Shown in pieces: positions 52,975 to 64,000 of a DNA stretch of 64,000 bases (positions within the stretch are counted from its first letter, which is position 1; every line of letters starts with the position of its first letter). The notes under the pieces were generated by a model. It worked only from the letters and a program-made list of their open reading frames with translations, was not told the DNA's origin and ran no database searches. This DNA is from Mastigamoeba balamuthi (lineage: Eukaryota; Evosea; Mastigamoebida; Mastigamoebidae), in NCBI GenBank assembly GCA_902651635.1, contig CACRSC010000008.1, positions 493,312-557,311 on the forward strand, read 5' to 3'. Position numbers and translations under genes: made by a program.

Positions 52975-54999
52975 GGCCAGTTCACATGCCAGACGCACAT
53001 GCTTGATGTGACTCACTGGTTCCAAGAGCTGGGAAAACAGAAATTCTCAAATGCATTGCCCTGCTGATTCGCATATCTCTCTTTGTGACTGATTGTGTTT
53101 CTGTTCACAAGGACAGAAGAAAAGCTGCAAAAAGACAGCTGATTCAAAGATAATTTGACTTCTGAAAATGAAACTAATGAGGTGATACGGTGAGGTGATT
53201 AATTCAACCTAATAACATTGTTGTTTATCTATATCAAGATATATGAAACTAGGGGATATCCTGTAGTGCTCAGCTCGTGTCGTGCCCGGGGGTTTAATGG
53301 AAATCCGAGGAATTCAACAGGTTTTTCCAAACCTGGTCACATGCCAATGATGACAGTACAGTGCATTAGTAGAAAGACTCAAAAAAAGTGTCATCATTCT
53401 CAGAGAGATTTCAATTCATGGATGGTCTTTCCTCAATAAGAACAGAAACTGCTGAGAGAAATATGATCCATAGAAAACGAAATGAGATAACGTGAAATAG
53501 GAGCATAAAGTGAAATTTGTGGGTGGTTCTGATGTGGTGCGAAAGCCTGAACCAGGCAGTGGAAAAGTGCAAAGGTGAAGTGAAGTCCAACCAGAGTCAG
53601 AGCCAGAGCACAGAGAAGGGCTCTTCCATGCAGGTCCTACTACAAATTTCTCTTTTCCTTCCCCTCATTCACTGTTTTTATGTTACTGAGATTCCACATA
53701 AGATAACAGTTCTTTTAGGGCTTCCCAAGACCAACCACTATATGGATCATGGTCTGTATGCAACTGGTGCAACATGGATGACAGATAATAGACCTCACAA
53801 TGCAGGATACTATCACAGCCATCTGGTTTCTCTAGTGAATGTTTGTGCATCTGAAGCTGATAAAAATGTCACCTAAAATGAAGAATAAATTGCTCATAAA
53901 CGTGTAAAATGTGGAATTCAAAGTGGAAATGCTACCTTGAGTTATCTGTCAGCAGTACAAATTTATCTGCTAATGTGATTGACCTTTAGGCAAAATACTA
54001 ACTTTACAACAAATTGAGCTATTCCAAAAATTCCTGTGAAACTGTTATATAAATGCACTTTAGAACTTACATCCTCATGGACGAGCTCTTAATAGCAATT
54101 GTAGTGATTTTAATGGTATGATAGCAATTTTTGCCCACCAGGACACATTCTCACAAACAGTGCCTGACCCCATGAGAACTGTCATTGCTACTGCACATTT
54201 CAAGCTGCTGTTACTGTTCATTGGGATTATTATCCTAATGACTGTACCTTTTCAATATTATCTGCCCTAAAACAGAGTGCCCTTGCAGGTGGGCACACAG
54301 CTATGGCACAACAGTGGCATTGAGTATGAAAGATGAAATGAGAAGGATTCCTGCCACGTGATGTTAGTGCTGGCCCTTTGTCTCTTCTTGTTGCTTTTCA
54401 CCAGTCACAGCACCACAGAGTCCATAGAGCATACTGCACCCACCTCCTTGCCCCCTCAGATGAACCCCACCAAGTGTGTGCTGTGCTGTTCCACGGGGCT
54501 CCTGGGGTGGTTGGCGTGACCATGAGTGGCAGTGCAAGGCAATCAGGAATCCAAGATCGGACAAACCTGTTATTTTTGCAAACAAAAAAGTGTGTTCATC
54601 TTTTGATACACTAATTCACTTTTTCAGTAGACCGTACAATACAAGCCTTAAGTGCTTCATGCATCACTTGATGTGCACTGCTGCTGCATGGAAAGTGTGC
54701 TCAGAACCACAAAATCTCTTCTTTTTCAGAATAAACGAAAATGGTGCCTTCATAGTCACTCTCGAGCTTGAAATGCCAGATGACCAGATCAATCCCACGT
54801 GAAAGCCTCTGAGCTCAGGAACAAGTGACATTCTCCTTTGTGGAAAGGTTTACTTGTAGTGGTGAGAACAGCACGTTGTTTTCCACAATTGAGACAATGT
54901 TCTTTTGTGCCAGAGGGATAAGGCCATGAGAGTTCCTCACCCAGCAGCCACAACAAAAAGGTGTGCGAGATGAAAACGAAGGGACAGTGGTCGGCGCTC
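52975..54999. other. 2-kb AT-rich spacer between convergent genes
   Basis: The stretch is clearly AT-richer than its neighbours, like the island at 2800-9600, but the inverted-GATAA palindrome was not found. Frames such as 53517-53876 and 54476-54802 show no family similarity and no obvious splicing. It may be a decayed insertion or just a long 3' spacer. Confidence 0.5.
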
Positions 55000-57072
55000 T
55001 CAGATGCGGACTTGGTACGAGCCGTTCTTGGTGACGTAGCGGACCCACTTGACGGCCTGGTAGTGGCTCTTCTCTATGACCTTGAGGAAGCGGATCTGCA
55101 GCCCCGACGCCGTGAACATGGGCACCTGGAACTCCATCGAGATCGGGGGCCTCGACCACGCGACCTTGGGGCCCTGCGACACCACGTGCGAGAGCTCGAC
55201 CTCGGCGGTGATGGTCGCCTCGATCCTGCCGGGGAAGCGGCGGATCTTCCAGAGGATGCAGTCCGACTCGGGGATGTACTTGGCCTTGCCCGTGGCGACG
55301 CTCACGCGGGCCACGGCTGTGTTCTTGGGCACGGGCAGCATGATCTTGACCTTGCTCGCTGTGATGTCGCGCGGGAAGTTCGACTGCGTACACGTAATGC
55401 AATTGCATTGAATCAGTAATTACTTAAACAAATACAAAATCCAAAGCCGTAAGGGTCGGACCTTGACGGTGACGTGGGCCTCGAGGCGCGAGCCGGTCTC
55501 GTTCATCTTGTGGACGATAACGTTGAAGGGCTTGTTGATCTGCTCGGTGGTGCGGTACTTCATGAGCTCGAACTCGCCGTCGGGAGGGATGAACGAGATG
55601 GTCCTGTCGGCGTCGAACTTGCCCAGGCGCACGCACTGGTGGAACGACACGTCCTCGATCGCAATCCCGCTCGACCCGCGCTGCAGGACCCCAGAGTGAG
55701 AACGAGCCAGTCGGTACTAAGGCATCCACAAACGCCGTTGTGTTTATACAGCTGCCTTGTGGGTTTTGTTACCTTGAAGTGCACTGTCTTACTGCCCCAG
55801 CCTCAACCCTGAGCCACTCGGCAGTGACACGTGTAAACGCAAGTTAACACGTTTATAAAAAAATAAAATACAAATCGCATTATTGCGTAAGCGCGTACAA
55901 ATCGCTGGAAACGGAAGCGTGACGCGTGCCATTTGCTACGGGAAAACGGTAGAAACGGGGAGTGGCAGGCACACCAACCCCCACACCCCACTAACCCACT
56001 CACCCACCCCCCAATCCCCCTGCTGCTTCCAGCGGCGCTGTGCTGAGCGCACGCACCTTCTTGGAGGAGCCGCGGCGGGCCTCCTGGGCGAGCATGTAGG
56101 CCTTGTCGTTCATGCCGATGGTGCACTCGGGCATGCCGCTGAGCTCGCAGCGGAGGACGATCTTGCCCGTCACGTCGGCCGAGAGCACGTTGCGCGTGGC
56201 GCTGCTGACCATCATGTTGACGCTCTCGATGACGTCGATGTAGATCTGGTTGCGCCGGTACCTGACGTCGGCCGAGCGCCACGAGACGGCGCCGGTGACG
56301 AGGATCGTCGGCCGCGCGGGCGCCGCCTTGTCCGACTGCTTGGCCGACTTGCCCTGCGTGATCATCTGGTTCAGCGCCTCCTTCTGCAGCATCTGCGGGT
56401 ACCCGAAGTCCAGGATCTCTGCGACCCGCGTCAGGACGACCCCCCCGAGCTCCTCCCTCCCTCCCGTGCCCTCGAGCGCGCGCGCGCACCGTCGAGGAGC
56501 TCGTAGATGAGGACAAAGTTGTTGTAGATCGACTCCTCGTCGATGTGCTTCATGTACGACTCAAAGACCTGCACCAGCTGGTGCAGCACCTGCGAGGAGG
56601 AGAGAGGGTCAGCAGGTGGGAGAGGAGCGACGGGGGCGGGGGCACACCTCGAAGACGAGGGCGGCGTTGACGTTCTGGCGCGAGACGGCGACGATGTAGA
56701 GGCCGTCGAGGCGCAGGTGGAAGAACGTCGTCGAGCCGATGATCTTGATCGGCGAGCGCACCTCCTTCGTGTCCTGGATGTAGTCCCGGAACTGCGTCGC
56801 CACCGTGCGGCTGCCCGGGCCCGCGCGCGCGCCGCGGTGAGCCGCGGTTTTCGTTTTGTTTGTTGTTGTTGTGGGGGGATCGAAATTGCGAGCCGACTTT
56901 AATTCAAATTCAATTCGGCGTTTTCTTTTGCGGTTGGAGGCGCGCGGGCCGCGGGGCACGGAAACGCGACGGGACGCGCGGGGGGACGAGGGCGCAACTT
57001 GACGTCGTCGCGGTACACTCGGGAGATGAGCACATCCCCCTTGGGGTTCATGAAGAAGATGGCGCTGATCAT
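55000..57072 (-). CDS. AP2M1: AP-2 complex medium (mu) subunit (433 aa)
   Basis: Six exons on the minus strand: 57072-56999, 56810-56648, 56589-56490, 56418-56057, 55680-55462 and 55383-55000; the length is exactly that of AP-2 mu. The N-terminal longin-like domain starts MISAIFFMNPKGDVLISRVY and has RQNVNAALVFEVLHQL. The C-terminal mu-homology domain has CIIGMNDK-like TIGMNDKAYM, FIPPDGEFELMKYRT, LPVPKNTA and, near the end, QAVKWVRYVTKNGSYQVR. The product binds YxxPhi sorting signals and phosphoinositides in clathrin-coated pits at the plasma membrane. The intron 55681-56056 (376 nt) is much longer and AT-richer than the others. It shares a 142-bp divergent spacer with the calpain gene. Confidence 0.95.
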
Positions 57073-57214
57073 CTCAGGGAAGCCCACAAAGCGCTGTGGG
57101 GCGGCGGGATTAGCCCGATCATTTTCGCGATCGCGATCCGCGTATCCAGCCCCGTATCCTTGAATCTTCAGCCAAAAATAGCCCACAACGTAATCTGAGC
57201 CCCCCGAGCACCCC
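57073..57214. promoter_or_regulatory. Very short divergent promoter (AP-2 mu / calpain fusion)
   Basis: Only 142 bp separate the two start codons. The spacer contains CG-rich ATTTTCGCGATCGCGATCCG (a GATCGCGATC palindrome at about 57126-57137) and an AT-rich part with AATAGCCC toward the calpain start. Confidence 0.55.
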
Positions 57215-60200
57215 ATGAGCACCGCAGCGCCCGCCGCAGCCGATGCCGAGCCCAAGGCGAAGAAGAAGGCCGCGCCCGCCAAGAAGGGGGCGTCCAAGAA
57301 GGCGGCCAAGAAGGAGGAGCCCGCCGAGGCCAGCGCAGAGGCGCCGGCCAAGGTCGGGGCGTCGGCGTCGGCGATGGCGCTGACCGAGGGCGCTGCGCTC
57401 GCGGACCAGGGGGCCCTCGCCCAGACCAGGAAGCAGACCGTGCCTGTGATGGAGCCTCGCGCCAAGAACCTGTGGTACTGGAAGGACGACGCAGGCTCGT
57501 GGGTGCAGTACAGGAGAGGTCCGCGCAAGGGGGGCGGGGTGGGGGGAGATGGGCACAGGAGATACGGGAATCACGATATGCTGGATATGCCAGATTCACT
57601 TCTGATTCCGGGAATTCCATATCTCTTTCGCAGTGGAGAACATGCAGATCGACGAGGCCTTCACTGCGAACCAGGAGGAGGTCTCCGTCACGGTGGCCAC
57701 TGGAGCCTCGCAGCCGCAGACCTACGCCGTCAACTTTGTCGAGTGCGCTTCAGTGTCGACCATCGAAGCAAACGAATCTCGCAACGCTGGGCCCCTCTCT
57801 CACCGCCTCTGCGCCTCACAGAATGGTCCAGAAGCACAGCGAGACGGGCCACAAGCGGCAGATCAAGCGCGAGAGCCTCGCCCTTAACGAGGGCAGGAAG
57901 AGGCAGCACACAGCCACAGCGCCCGCGGTCTTCCAGCGCTCAGAGAACCCCGATGTCCTCGTCCGTACCCGCAGCCACTCGCCTGCCCCTCTCGACCCGC
58001 TCTGTGCACCGCGCACTCCCTGCCACCCTCTCACTCTATAGCACACACACTGTGGCCTGTCCCTCGGTGTTGCAGTGCCTACCCTGAACTACGTCCTTCT
58101 CCTACTCTTGTGCCACTGCTGCCCCCCACATGCCAGCATCCACTCTGCTCTCTGTACTCTCTCATTGCCCGTGGGCATGAGCTCCCTCGCAACCGCGGTT
58201 CCAACACCCTGCCGCTCGCAGTGCATGCGTCTTCTGACCTCAGCTGGTGTGTTCCACGCAGCCTGCTCCCACTTCCTACGACTCGGAGAAGGCTAAGTGC
58301 GTCGAGAAGTACCGATCGCTGCTCGAGACCTGCGTTAAAGAGGACAAGAAGGTCCGCACAGAGTCCCTTCCCCTCTGCGCAACGCCTTACACGTGTGGGA
58401 ACCAGTTCGAGGATCCCGAGTTCCCGCCGGGCCCGTGGGCGCTGTGGGTGGACCCTGCGATACCGCAGCGCAGCGACGTGCTGAGCCACCCGACCGTGTG
58501 GAAGCGCGCGTCGGAGATCAGCCCCGGGGCGACGCTGTGGGGCCAGATGGCCGACCAGCAGGCAGACCAGCAGGCGGCGCTCAAGGCCTCCGTTTCGTCG
58601 CAGCGCAGCATCCAGGCGTCGCTCATCGACACGGCTGATATCGAGCAGGGCGCCCTGGGGTCCTGCTTCCTGCTCGGCCCGCTCGCCGCGGCCGCTCAGA
58701 GGCCCGAGCTCGTAAAGAAGATGTTCATCGCGCACAACGTCGACGCGTGCATCTACGCCGTCGCTTTCTACTTCAGTACGCGTGCAGAGGGCGCAATGCC
58801 CGTGTTGTCAATTGAATACGCGGAAATTTGAAATGAGGAGCTGTATGGCCTGGGCTCCCAACAGAGCCATACGAGAGCTCCGGAATGACTCTGGGAACCT
58901 CCTGTCTGCCATTTGTCAGGATGTCCTATCTACCTCTTACGTGCATTGGACTGGCAGACCAGAAGTGGGTGTGGGTGATTGTGGACGACTTCATACCGTG
59001 CAACGCGTTTGGGGTGCCGCTGTACGCGTTCAGCAAAGACAAGCGCAAGCTGTGGGTGCCCCTGCTCGAGAAGGCATACGCCAAGCTGCACCGCTGCTAC
59101 GCCAACGTCAACGGCGGCGTCGAGTCTTACGCAATGATTGACTTGCTGGGCACCGCGTCGAACCGCATCGCGCTCAAGGAGCCCAAGGTCGTCGCCGACA
59201 TCAAGAGCGGGCGCCTCTGGCAGTACCTCTTCAGCCGCGCCCGCAGCGGTTGCATCCTCTCCTGCTCTCTCGACTCGCCCGACGGCACCCCCGTCAGCCA
59301 CAACGGCATCCTCTCGGGCCACTCCCACGCTATCCTCAAGGCCAGTACCCCCTCTCACCGGAATTTGTCGGAGCCGCCGCAGAACCGAGCGAGAAGCGCC
59401 GAAAGATGGGGAGCATCGTGCCTTACTGGCACTGTGGTGTTTTCTCTGCAGTTCTCCGAGGTGGACGGGTCGAAGCTGGTGCAGATCTACAACCCGCACG
59501 GGAAGGAGACGTGGAACGGCAAGTGGTCGGACAGAGACCCGGTGTGGATCACGCGGCCCGAGCTGCGGCAGCGGCTGAACTTCAAGATGGCCAACGACGG
59601 AGTCTTCTGGATGGAGTGGGGCGACTTCTGCCAGAACTGGAGCAACATCAACGTGGGCCTGACGTTCGACTACACGTGGAGCTCCACGACGGTCTACGGC
59701 TTCTGGGACTTTGGCACGAACCCCGACGGCGACATGTGCGGGGGCGAGCGCAACTGGGCGCGCAACCCGCAGTACGCGCTGACGATCAAGGAGTCGTGCA
59801 CGGTCGTCATCACGCTGTCGCAGCCGAGCACCAAGGCCTACGAGGGCGAGGACAGCTACTTCTTCGGCATCGGCCTGCGCCTGTGCCTGACGACGCGCAC
59901 AGGGCGCTGGCGCATCGTCGACCCGCTCGAGTGCATCACGCTGAGCGAGACGCCAGTGCTGCTCGAGCGCTCGGTCTGCCTCGAGGTGCTGCTGGACCCG
60001 CAGCAGGACTCGTACGCCGTCGTCGTCTGCACGGACAAGCCCGGCATCGTGGCGCCCTTCTGCCTGACGGTGCACGCGTCCAAGCCGTTCGACCTGCGCG
60101 ACCAGTGCCCGCAGTCGTTCTTCGCCAGCAAGCTCGAGGGCCAGGCCGTGGCCGCGGGCTACGTCGACATCTTCGACGAGTGGTACCACTCGATGCGCCC

Positions 60201-62442
60201 GCGGCTCATCGAGGGCACCGCGTCGCACAAGGCCGTGCACGGCAGGGCCACCGAGCAGCGCATCGTCTTTGGCCGCTCCGAGACCGAGCGGCTGGTCTTC
60301 GCCAAGAACTCGCGCTACGACCCGCTCGTCTCGCAGCTGCTGGGCTCGCGGCCCGGCGCGGTGCTGCACGAGCTGACCGGGGCCCCCGCGTGGCTCGCCA
60401 AGCTGCTCGACCGCAAGAAGGCCGCGGCAGAGCCCCACGTGTGCAGCGACGGCATCTGCATCGACATGGGCGGCGCGTGCTGGCGCGAGCTCTGCGTGAC
60501 GGTCGTCGGGAACGTCAGCAACAGGGCGCGCGAGCCCAAGACGATCGCCGACGAGCGCAGGATCGTCGCGCCCGCGGGCGAGAAGCTCATCCCGGCGACG
60601 CTCGAGGGCATCTGGGCGCTGCTCGAGGACCAGAAGGTCTACGACAACCGCGAGTACGTGCGCGAGCTGCAGTTCCAGGGCGCCGCCAAGGAGTGGAAGA
60701 CGCTGGCCGCGTTCGAGAGCCTCTTCGAGGTCCTCAAGCACCCGCCTCTGCGCCTGCGCGTCGTCTGCGCGCTGCCGCCCCCCGTGACCCTCGAGCTGCT
60801 CGAGGGCTCGCAGGTCGTCCAGGGCGAGGGCGCCAGCATCTCAATCGGCTGGAAGATCCCCGAGTTCTCCAAGCCCTCGCTAGCGCCCACCAACTTCAAG
60901 TGCGAGGGCTTCTGAGGCCCTGCAGGCCCGCTACGCTCACGCTGCTCGCTCGCAGGCTGACGGTGGTCGAGTCGACGGCGGACGGAGTGCAGATCGGGAA
61001 GCCGCACGTGTTCGACATCGAGCCGCCCAAGGAGAGCGTACGGCTCTCGGTCACGGGGCTCAAGATCAGCCGATGCTTCAACTTCCACGTCGCGGGACAG
61101 AACGCCGTGGGCATCGGCGAGAACTCGGACCAGCTGCACATGACCTCGACCGACCTCATCTCTCGCGCGTGCATCAATAAGTTCGGCTCGCATAAGACGT
61201 GCGCAACACCGCTGGCTGTCTCTGGCCACGATTCCGCACACGGGCAGCTCACCTTGCGCGACCAGCGCGGTGCTCTCGGTGGCGTACGGGGGGGAGCCGC
61301 CGTTCCTGTACACGGGGTCGCGCGACCTGACGATCACCAAGTGGACGCTCGCGCCCACGAGGGCAGCGGCCATGTCGTTCACGGGCCACACGGGCGTACG
61401 CGCTCTCGGCAAACTGCCCGCTCATCGCACTGACTGACCGGGGCGCCCGTTGCTCGTCCACGCAGGCCGTTTACTGCCTCGCGCTGCACGCCAAGGGGCT
61501 GTTCTCGGGGTCCGAGGACCGCACGATCCGCCTGTGGGACACCAGCGCCGGGTAACAGAGAGCCCACCGAGACCCGTCCCCCCCGCCCTGCTCGCGGTCG
61601 ACTGACCAACGCGGTGCCGCTGCAGCAAGTGCGTGACGACGCTCAAGTCGCACTTCTCGCCGGTGGTCTCGCTGTGCTCGACAGCCGATGGGCTTCTGTT
61701 CAGCGGCAGCGCGGACGGGTCCGTGGCCGTGTGGGACATCGAGTCGCTGGCGTGCAGGTTCGTCATCAGCTGCACCGCCGCGCCCACGTCCATGTACTTC
61801 CTGGGCCCCGCGACGCTCTACATCGGCCTCGACAACGGGTGCGCCAGCGGCGAGACACGCCGAGACACGGCCGGAAGCGCTGCGAGACGCGCTGAGACTG
61901 AGCGGGGGGTGTGGGTTTTGCCCGAGCAGGATGATTCAGATGACGGCGCTCAACATGGAGAAGCAGACGCACAAGGTCGAGGCCACGTTCGCCCTGCACC
62001 CGGGCGCCGTGTCGGCCATCAGCATCAGCCCGCCCAACATGTACTCTGCGTGCCTCAACGGCCACCTGCGCTGCTGGAACTACCAGGTGAGCAACAGATG
62101 ATGGGCGGCTGGGCAACTGAACGTGCGGTGCAGCAGAAGGAGGAGTGCAGGTGGGACAAGAAGGTGCACCGCGGGCCCATCTACGGGATGTTCCTGTCCG
62201 GGGCGGTGATCTTCACGGCGAGCTTCGACGGGTCGCTGGCCATCGTGGACGCGGCCAAGGGGACGACCATCACGCGCATCCCGATGCCCTTTGGACCGCT
62301 GCACTGCCTGCACACCATCGAGGAGCCGCTCTGCGTCTACATCGGGTCGGCGTCGGGGTCGGTGCTGGCCATCGACGTGCCGCCCGACGCCATGCAGGTG
62401 AGCAGCCAGCCGAGCTCCGTCAGCGTGACCAAGATGGAATGA
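57215..62442 (+). CDS. Calpain-type protease fused to N-terminal WWE and C-terminal FN3-like and WD40 domains (about 1316-1334 aa)
   Basis: Exons: 57215-57518, 57634-57742, 57822-57960, 58262-58775, 58958-59340, 59452-60899, 60956-61168, 61266-61395, 61466-61551, 61626-61838, 61930-62086 and 62134-62442; the sum is divisible by three. A Lys/Ala-rich start precedes a WWE domain (about 84-165: LWYWKDDAGSWVQY, YAVNFVEMVQK). The calpain core has Cys in QGALGSCFLLGPLA (about 318), His in SGHSHAI (about 476) and Asn in YNPHGKETWNGKWSD (about 496); the usual NPWG is NPHG. A calpain beta-sandwich (GGERNWARNPQYAL) follows, then an FN3-like domain (about 920-1035) and WD40 repeats (about 1037-1334: GSEDRTIRLWDT, GSADGSVAVWDI, GHLRCWNYQ). 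The intron 59341-59451 would be GC-AG (multiple of three). A 54-nt in-frame piece (58352-58405) may also be an intron; the first long intron (57961-58261) might hide a microexon. Confidence 0.88.
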
Positions 62443-62486
62443 GGGGGGTCGACGTCGCGGGTTGGGAAGGATGTAGAATGTAAGAA

Positions 62487-62569
62487 GCATCTGTGGCCGA
62501 GTCGGTCCAAGGCGCTGCATTCAGGTTGCAGTCTCGCAAGAGGCCTGGGTTCGAATCCCAGCGGATGCA
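62487..62569 (+). tRNA. tRNA-Leu, anticodon CAG
   Basis: The 83-nt sequence folds as a class II tRNA. The acceptor stem GCATCTG pairs with CGGATGC (one G-T), the D arm has GGCCGAGTCGG, the anticodon stem CTGCA/TGCAG encloses TTCAGGT with anticodon CAG, a variable arm is present, and the T arm is CTGGG-TTCGAAT-CCCAG. The discriminator is A and there is no intron. It starts 44 bp after the stop of the calpain fusion gene. Confidence 0.95.
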
Positions 62570-62572
62570 TCA

Positions 62573-62577
62573 CTTTT
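62573..62577 (+). terminator. Pol III terminator of the tRNA
   Basis: A run of five T follows four bases after the tRNA 3' end. Confidence 0.8.
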
Positions 62578-62740
62578 TCGCCAGCTCTCGGGATTTTCGG
62601 AATAATCAACTATTCCCGATCATATTGGCGATTCACTGAAAACAACGCCCGGCTGTCCGCTTTTTAGTTCGACTTTTAACTGGTGTGTTGGAGGACCGGC
62701 GTGTGGGTGGCGTCCACCACCAGCAACGTGCCCACCGCCC

Positions 62741-63622
62741 ATGGAGCAACTGACGCCCACCGACTCCTCCCTGTGCGCGGCCCCCCGTGTCTCCCTTGTC
62801 TCTCCTGCCCTCAGCCCTCTCGTCCCCTCTTGTCCTGTGCTGTGCTGTCCCAAGCTGCTGCTGCTGCTGCTGCTGTTCCCTTCCCTTCTCCCGCACAGTT
62901 CGCACCTCGCCCACTCCCCCCCGGGCCACCCCAGCTGATCTCGCGTGCCCCAGACCCCCTCTCCGCTCCTCTTCCACAGCTCCTCAGCTGACCTGCTCTC
63001 CTGCTCAGCTCAGCTGACTGACCTGCTCTTGCACGGGTGGCTCTGCGCAGGTACCGAGCGGCGCTGAGCGCGGAGCTGGCGGCGGTGCTGCACGCCGAGG
63101 CCCTGCGCGCCGAGGGGGCGCCTGCGCGCGGGTGGCTGCGGGGCAACGCGTACGCGCACGCGGCGCTGGTGCACGTGACGCTGGCGACGCGCGACAGGGC
63201 CGCCGCCTCGTCCTCGAGCGACTTCTGCGGCGTCTACCGCGCGCAGGCCGGCGACCCCGTCGGCCCCACCGCCGAGGACCTCGACCGCGCCGCGTCGGCC
63301 CAGCGCCGCGCGCCCTGGGCCCTCGGCGTGCTGGTCGCCGTCGACCCCGCGACGGGCCGCGCGTCGATGGCCGTGTACCGCGCCCGCACGTGCGCGGGGG
63401 TCGCTGGGGGGCTGCTGGCCGTCCGCGTGCCCTTCGCCTTCGTCGACGGCGACGCGCCGCCCGTCGCCCTCTTCCCCGCCGCCTGCGACCGCGCCGGCGA
63501 GCTGCAGCGCAGGCACGACGCCAAGATGGCCATGCTGGCCGCCAGGATCGACGCCGAGGGCAGCCCCATGGTCGTCGACCCCACGCCCTCGCCCGTCGGC
63601 GGCCCCGCGGCCTCGGGGGCGG

Positions 63623-63653
<31 letters not shown>

Positions 63654-63837
63654 GTCGATGTCGCTGTCGTCGTCGGCGGCGGGGGTGACGGCGGGGGCGG
63701 CGGCGACGGTGGGGAGCGCGGGGGCGACGGCGACGACGGGGGTGGGGACGCTGGCTGCGGTCGCACGGAGGCCCGAGTCGCCGCAGGGGCAGGCGGCTGC
63801 CGCAGTGCTCTCGTCGTTCGGGGGCGAGAGCCAGTGA
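62741..63837 (+). CDS. Hypothetical Ala-rich protein with Ser-rich tail (272 aa)
   Basis: Two exons, 62741-62772 and 63051-63837, flank a 278-nt intron (donor GTGCGC, acceptor TGCGCAG, CTGACTGAC branch-like words); the frame closes as SSLYRAALSAEL. The body (about 12-185) is a compact alpha/beta-looking domain (HVTLATRD, SDFCGVYRAQAGD, WALGVLVAVDPATGRASMAVYRARTC, LLAVRVPFAFVDGDAPPVALFP). It is followed by a coil and a low-complexity poly-Ser/Ala/Gly tail. I do not recognise the family. No signal peptide or membrane segment is seen. Confidence 0.6.
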
Positions 63838-64000
63838 GGGGGCGGGCCTGTCCCCCCTCCCCTCGCTGCTGCCGCTGCTGTCAGTGCTGCTGGTGCTGCT
63901 GTGGTTTAACTATTGGGGCCTCTGCGCTCGCTGAGTCGATGTATCCTATTCCTCTTCCTCCTCTACTCTCTTCTCTCTTCTCTGCTCGCTGCTCTCTCTC

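Noticed and set aside
58930-60741. 603-codon minus-strand frame over the calpain core
   Set aside because: Mirror of the calpain exons; Leu/Val/Arg-rich without structure.

Overview
The window is nuclear DNA from a GC-rich protist with compact, intron-rich genes, most likely an amoebozoan (Acanthamoeba-like or archamoebal). Three things point there: a receptor carrying kinase, class III cyclase and second kinase domains in one chain; a cysteine-rich repeat like the CTDC repeat of Dictyostelium matrix proteins; and many short introns. I placed introns by requiring the reading frame to continue and the protein family to stay intact across each junction. They are mostly 34-110 nt (a few 160-380), donors are often GTGCG or GTACG, a CTGAC-like branch site is often visible, and several introns start with GC instead of GT.

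Layout. 1-2800 is a decayed Ty3/gypsy-type LTR retroelement preceded by a GCCGGCGGC tandem array. 2800-9600 is an AT-richer island holding two unrecognised spliced genes and nine copies of a palindrome built from two inverted GATAA boxes. 9941-16799 is a giant secreted, probably GPI-anchored protein. 17205-19087 is an F-box/leucine-rich-type protein and 19497-20686 a GT14-like Golgi glycosyltransferase. 20909-23321 is a secreted papain-type protease fused to three fascin-like beta-trefoils. 24805-27359 is a TMEM62-like metallophosphoesterase with membrane segments. 27991-30030 is a multi-pass membrane protein and 30250-31120 a nucleotide-sugar-transporter-like protein; these two flank a single N, and both lack their N-termini. 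31580-39968 is the very large receptor kinase-cyclase-kinase.

40128-44495 holds a duplicated F-box/ankyrin gene: an intact copy at 43198-44213 and a truncated one at 40128-40677, with a broken cysteine-rich gene and a microsatellite between. Then come a LITAF-domain protein, two small proteins with N-myristoylation-type starts, a compact RRM-SPOC (Spen-like) protein, a P2-type cation ATPase with an unusual N-terminal extension, an AT-rich gap (52975-54999), the AP-2 mu subunit, a WWE-calpain-FN3-WD40 fusion protease, a tRNA-Leu(CAG) and a hypothetical protein.

Functional themes are cell surface and secretion (GPI protein, receptor, papain-fascin, GT14, sugar transporter), endocytosis and lysosome (AP-2 mu, LITAF, papain), ubiquitin adaptors (three F-box loci) and proteolysis (papain, calpain). 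Gene order alternates, so several intergenic spaces are divergent promoters; the AP-2 mu/calpain spacer is only about 140 bp.
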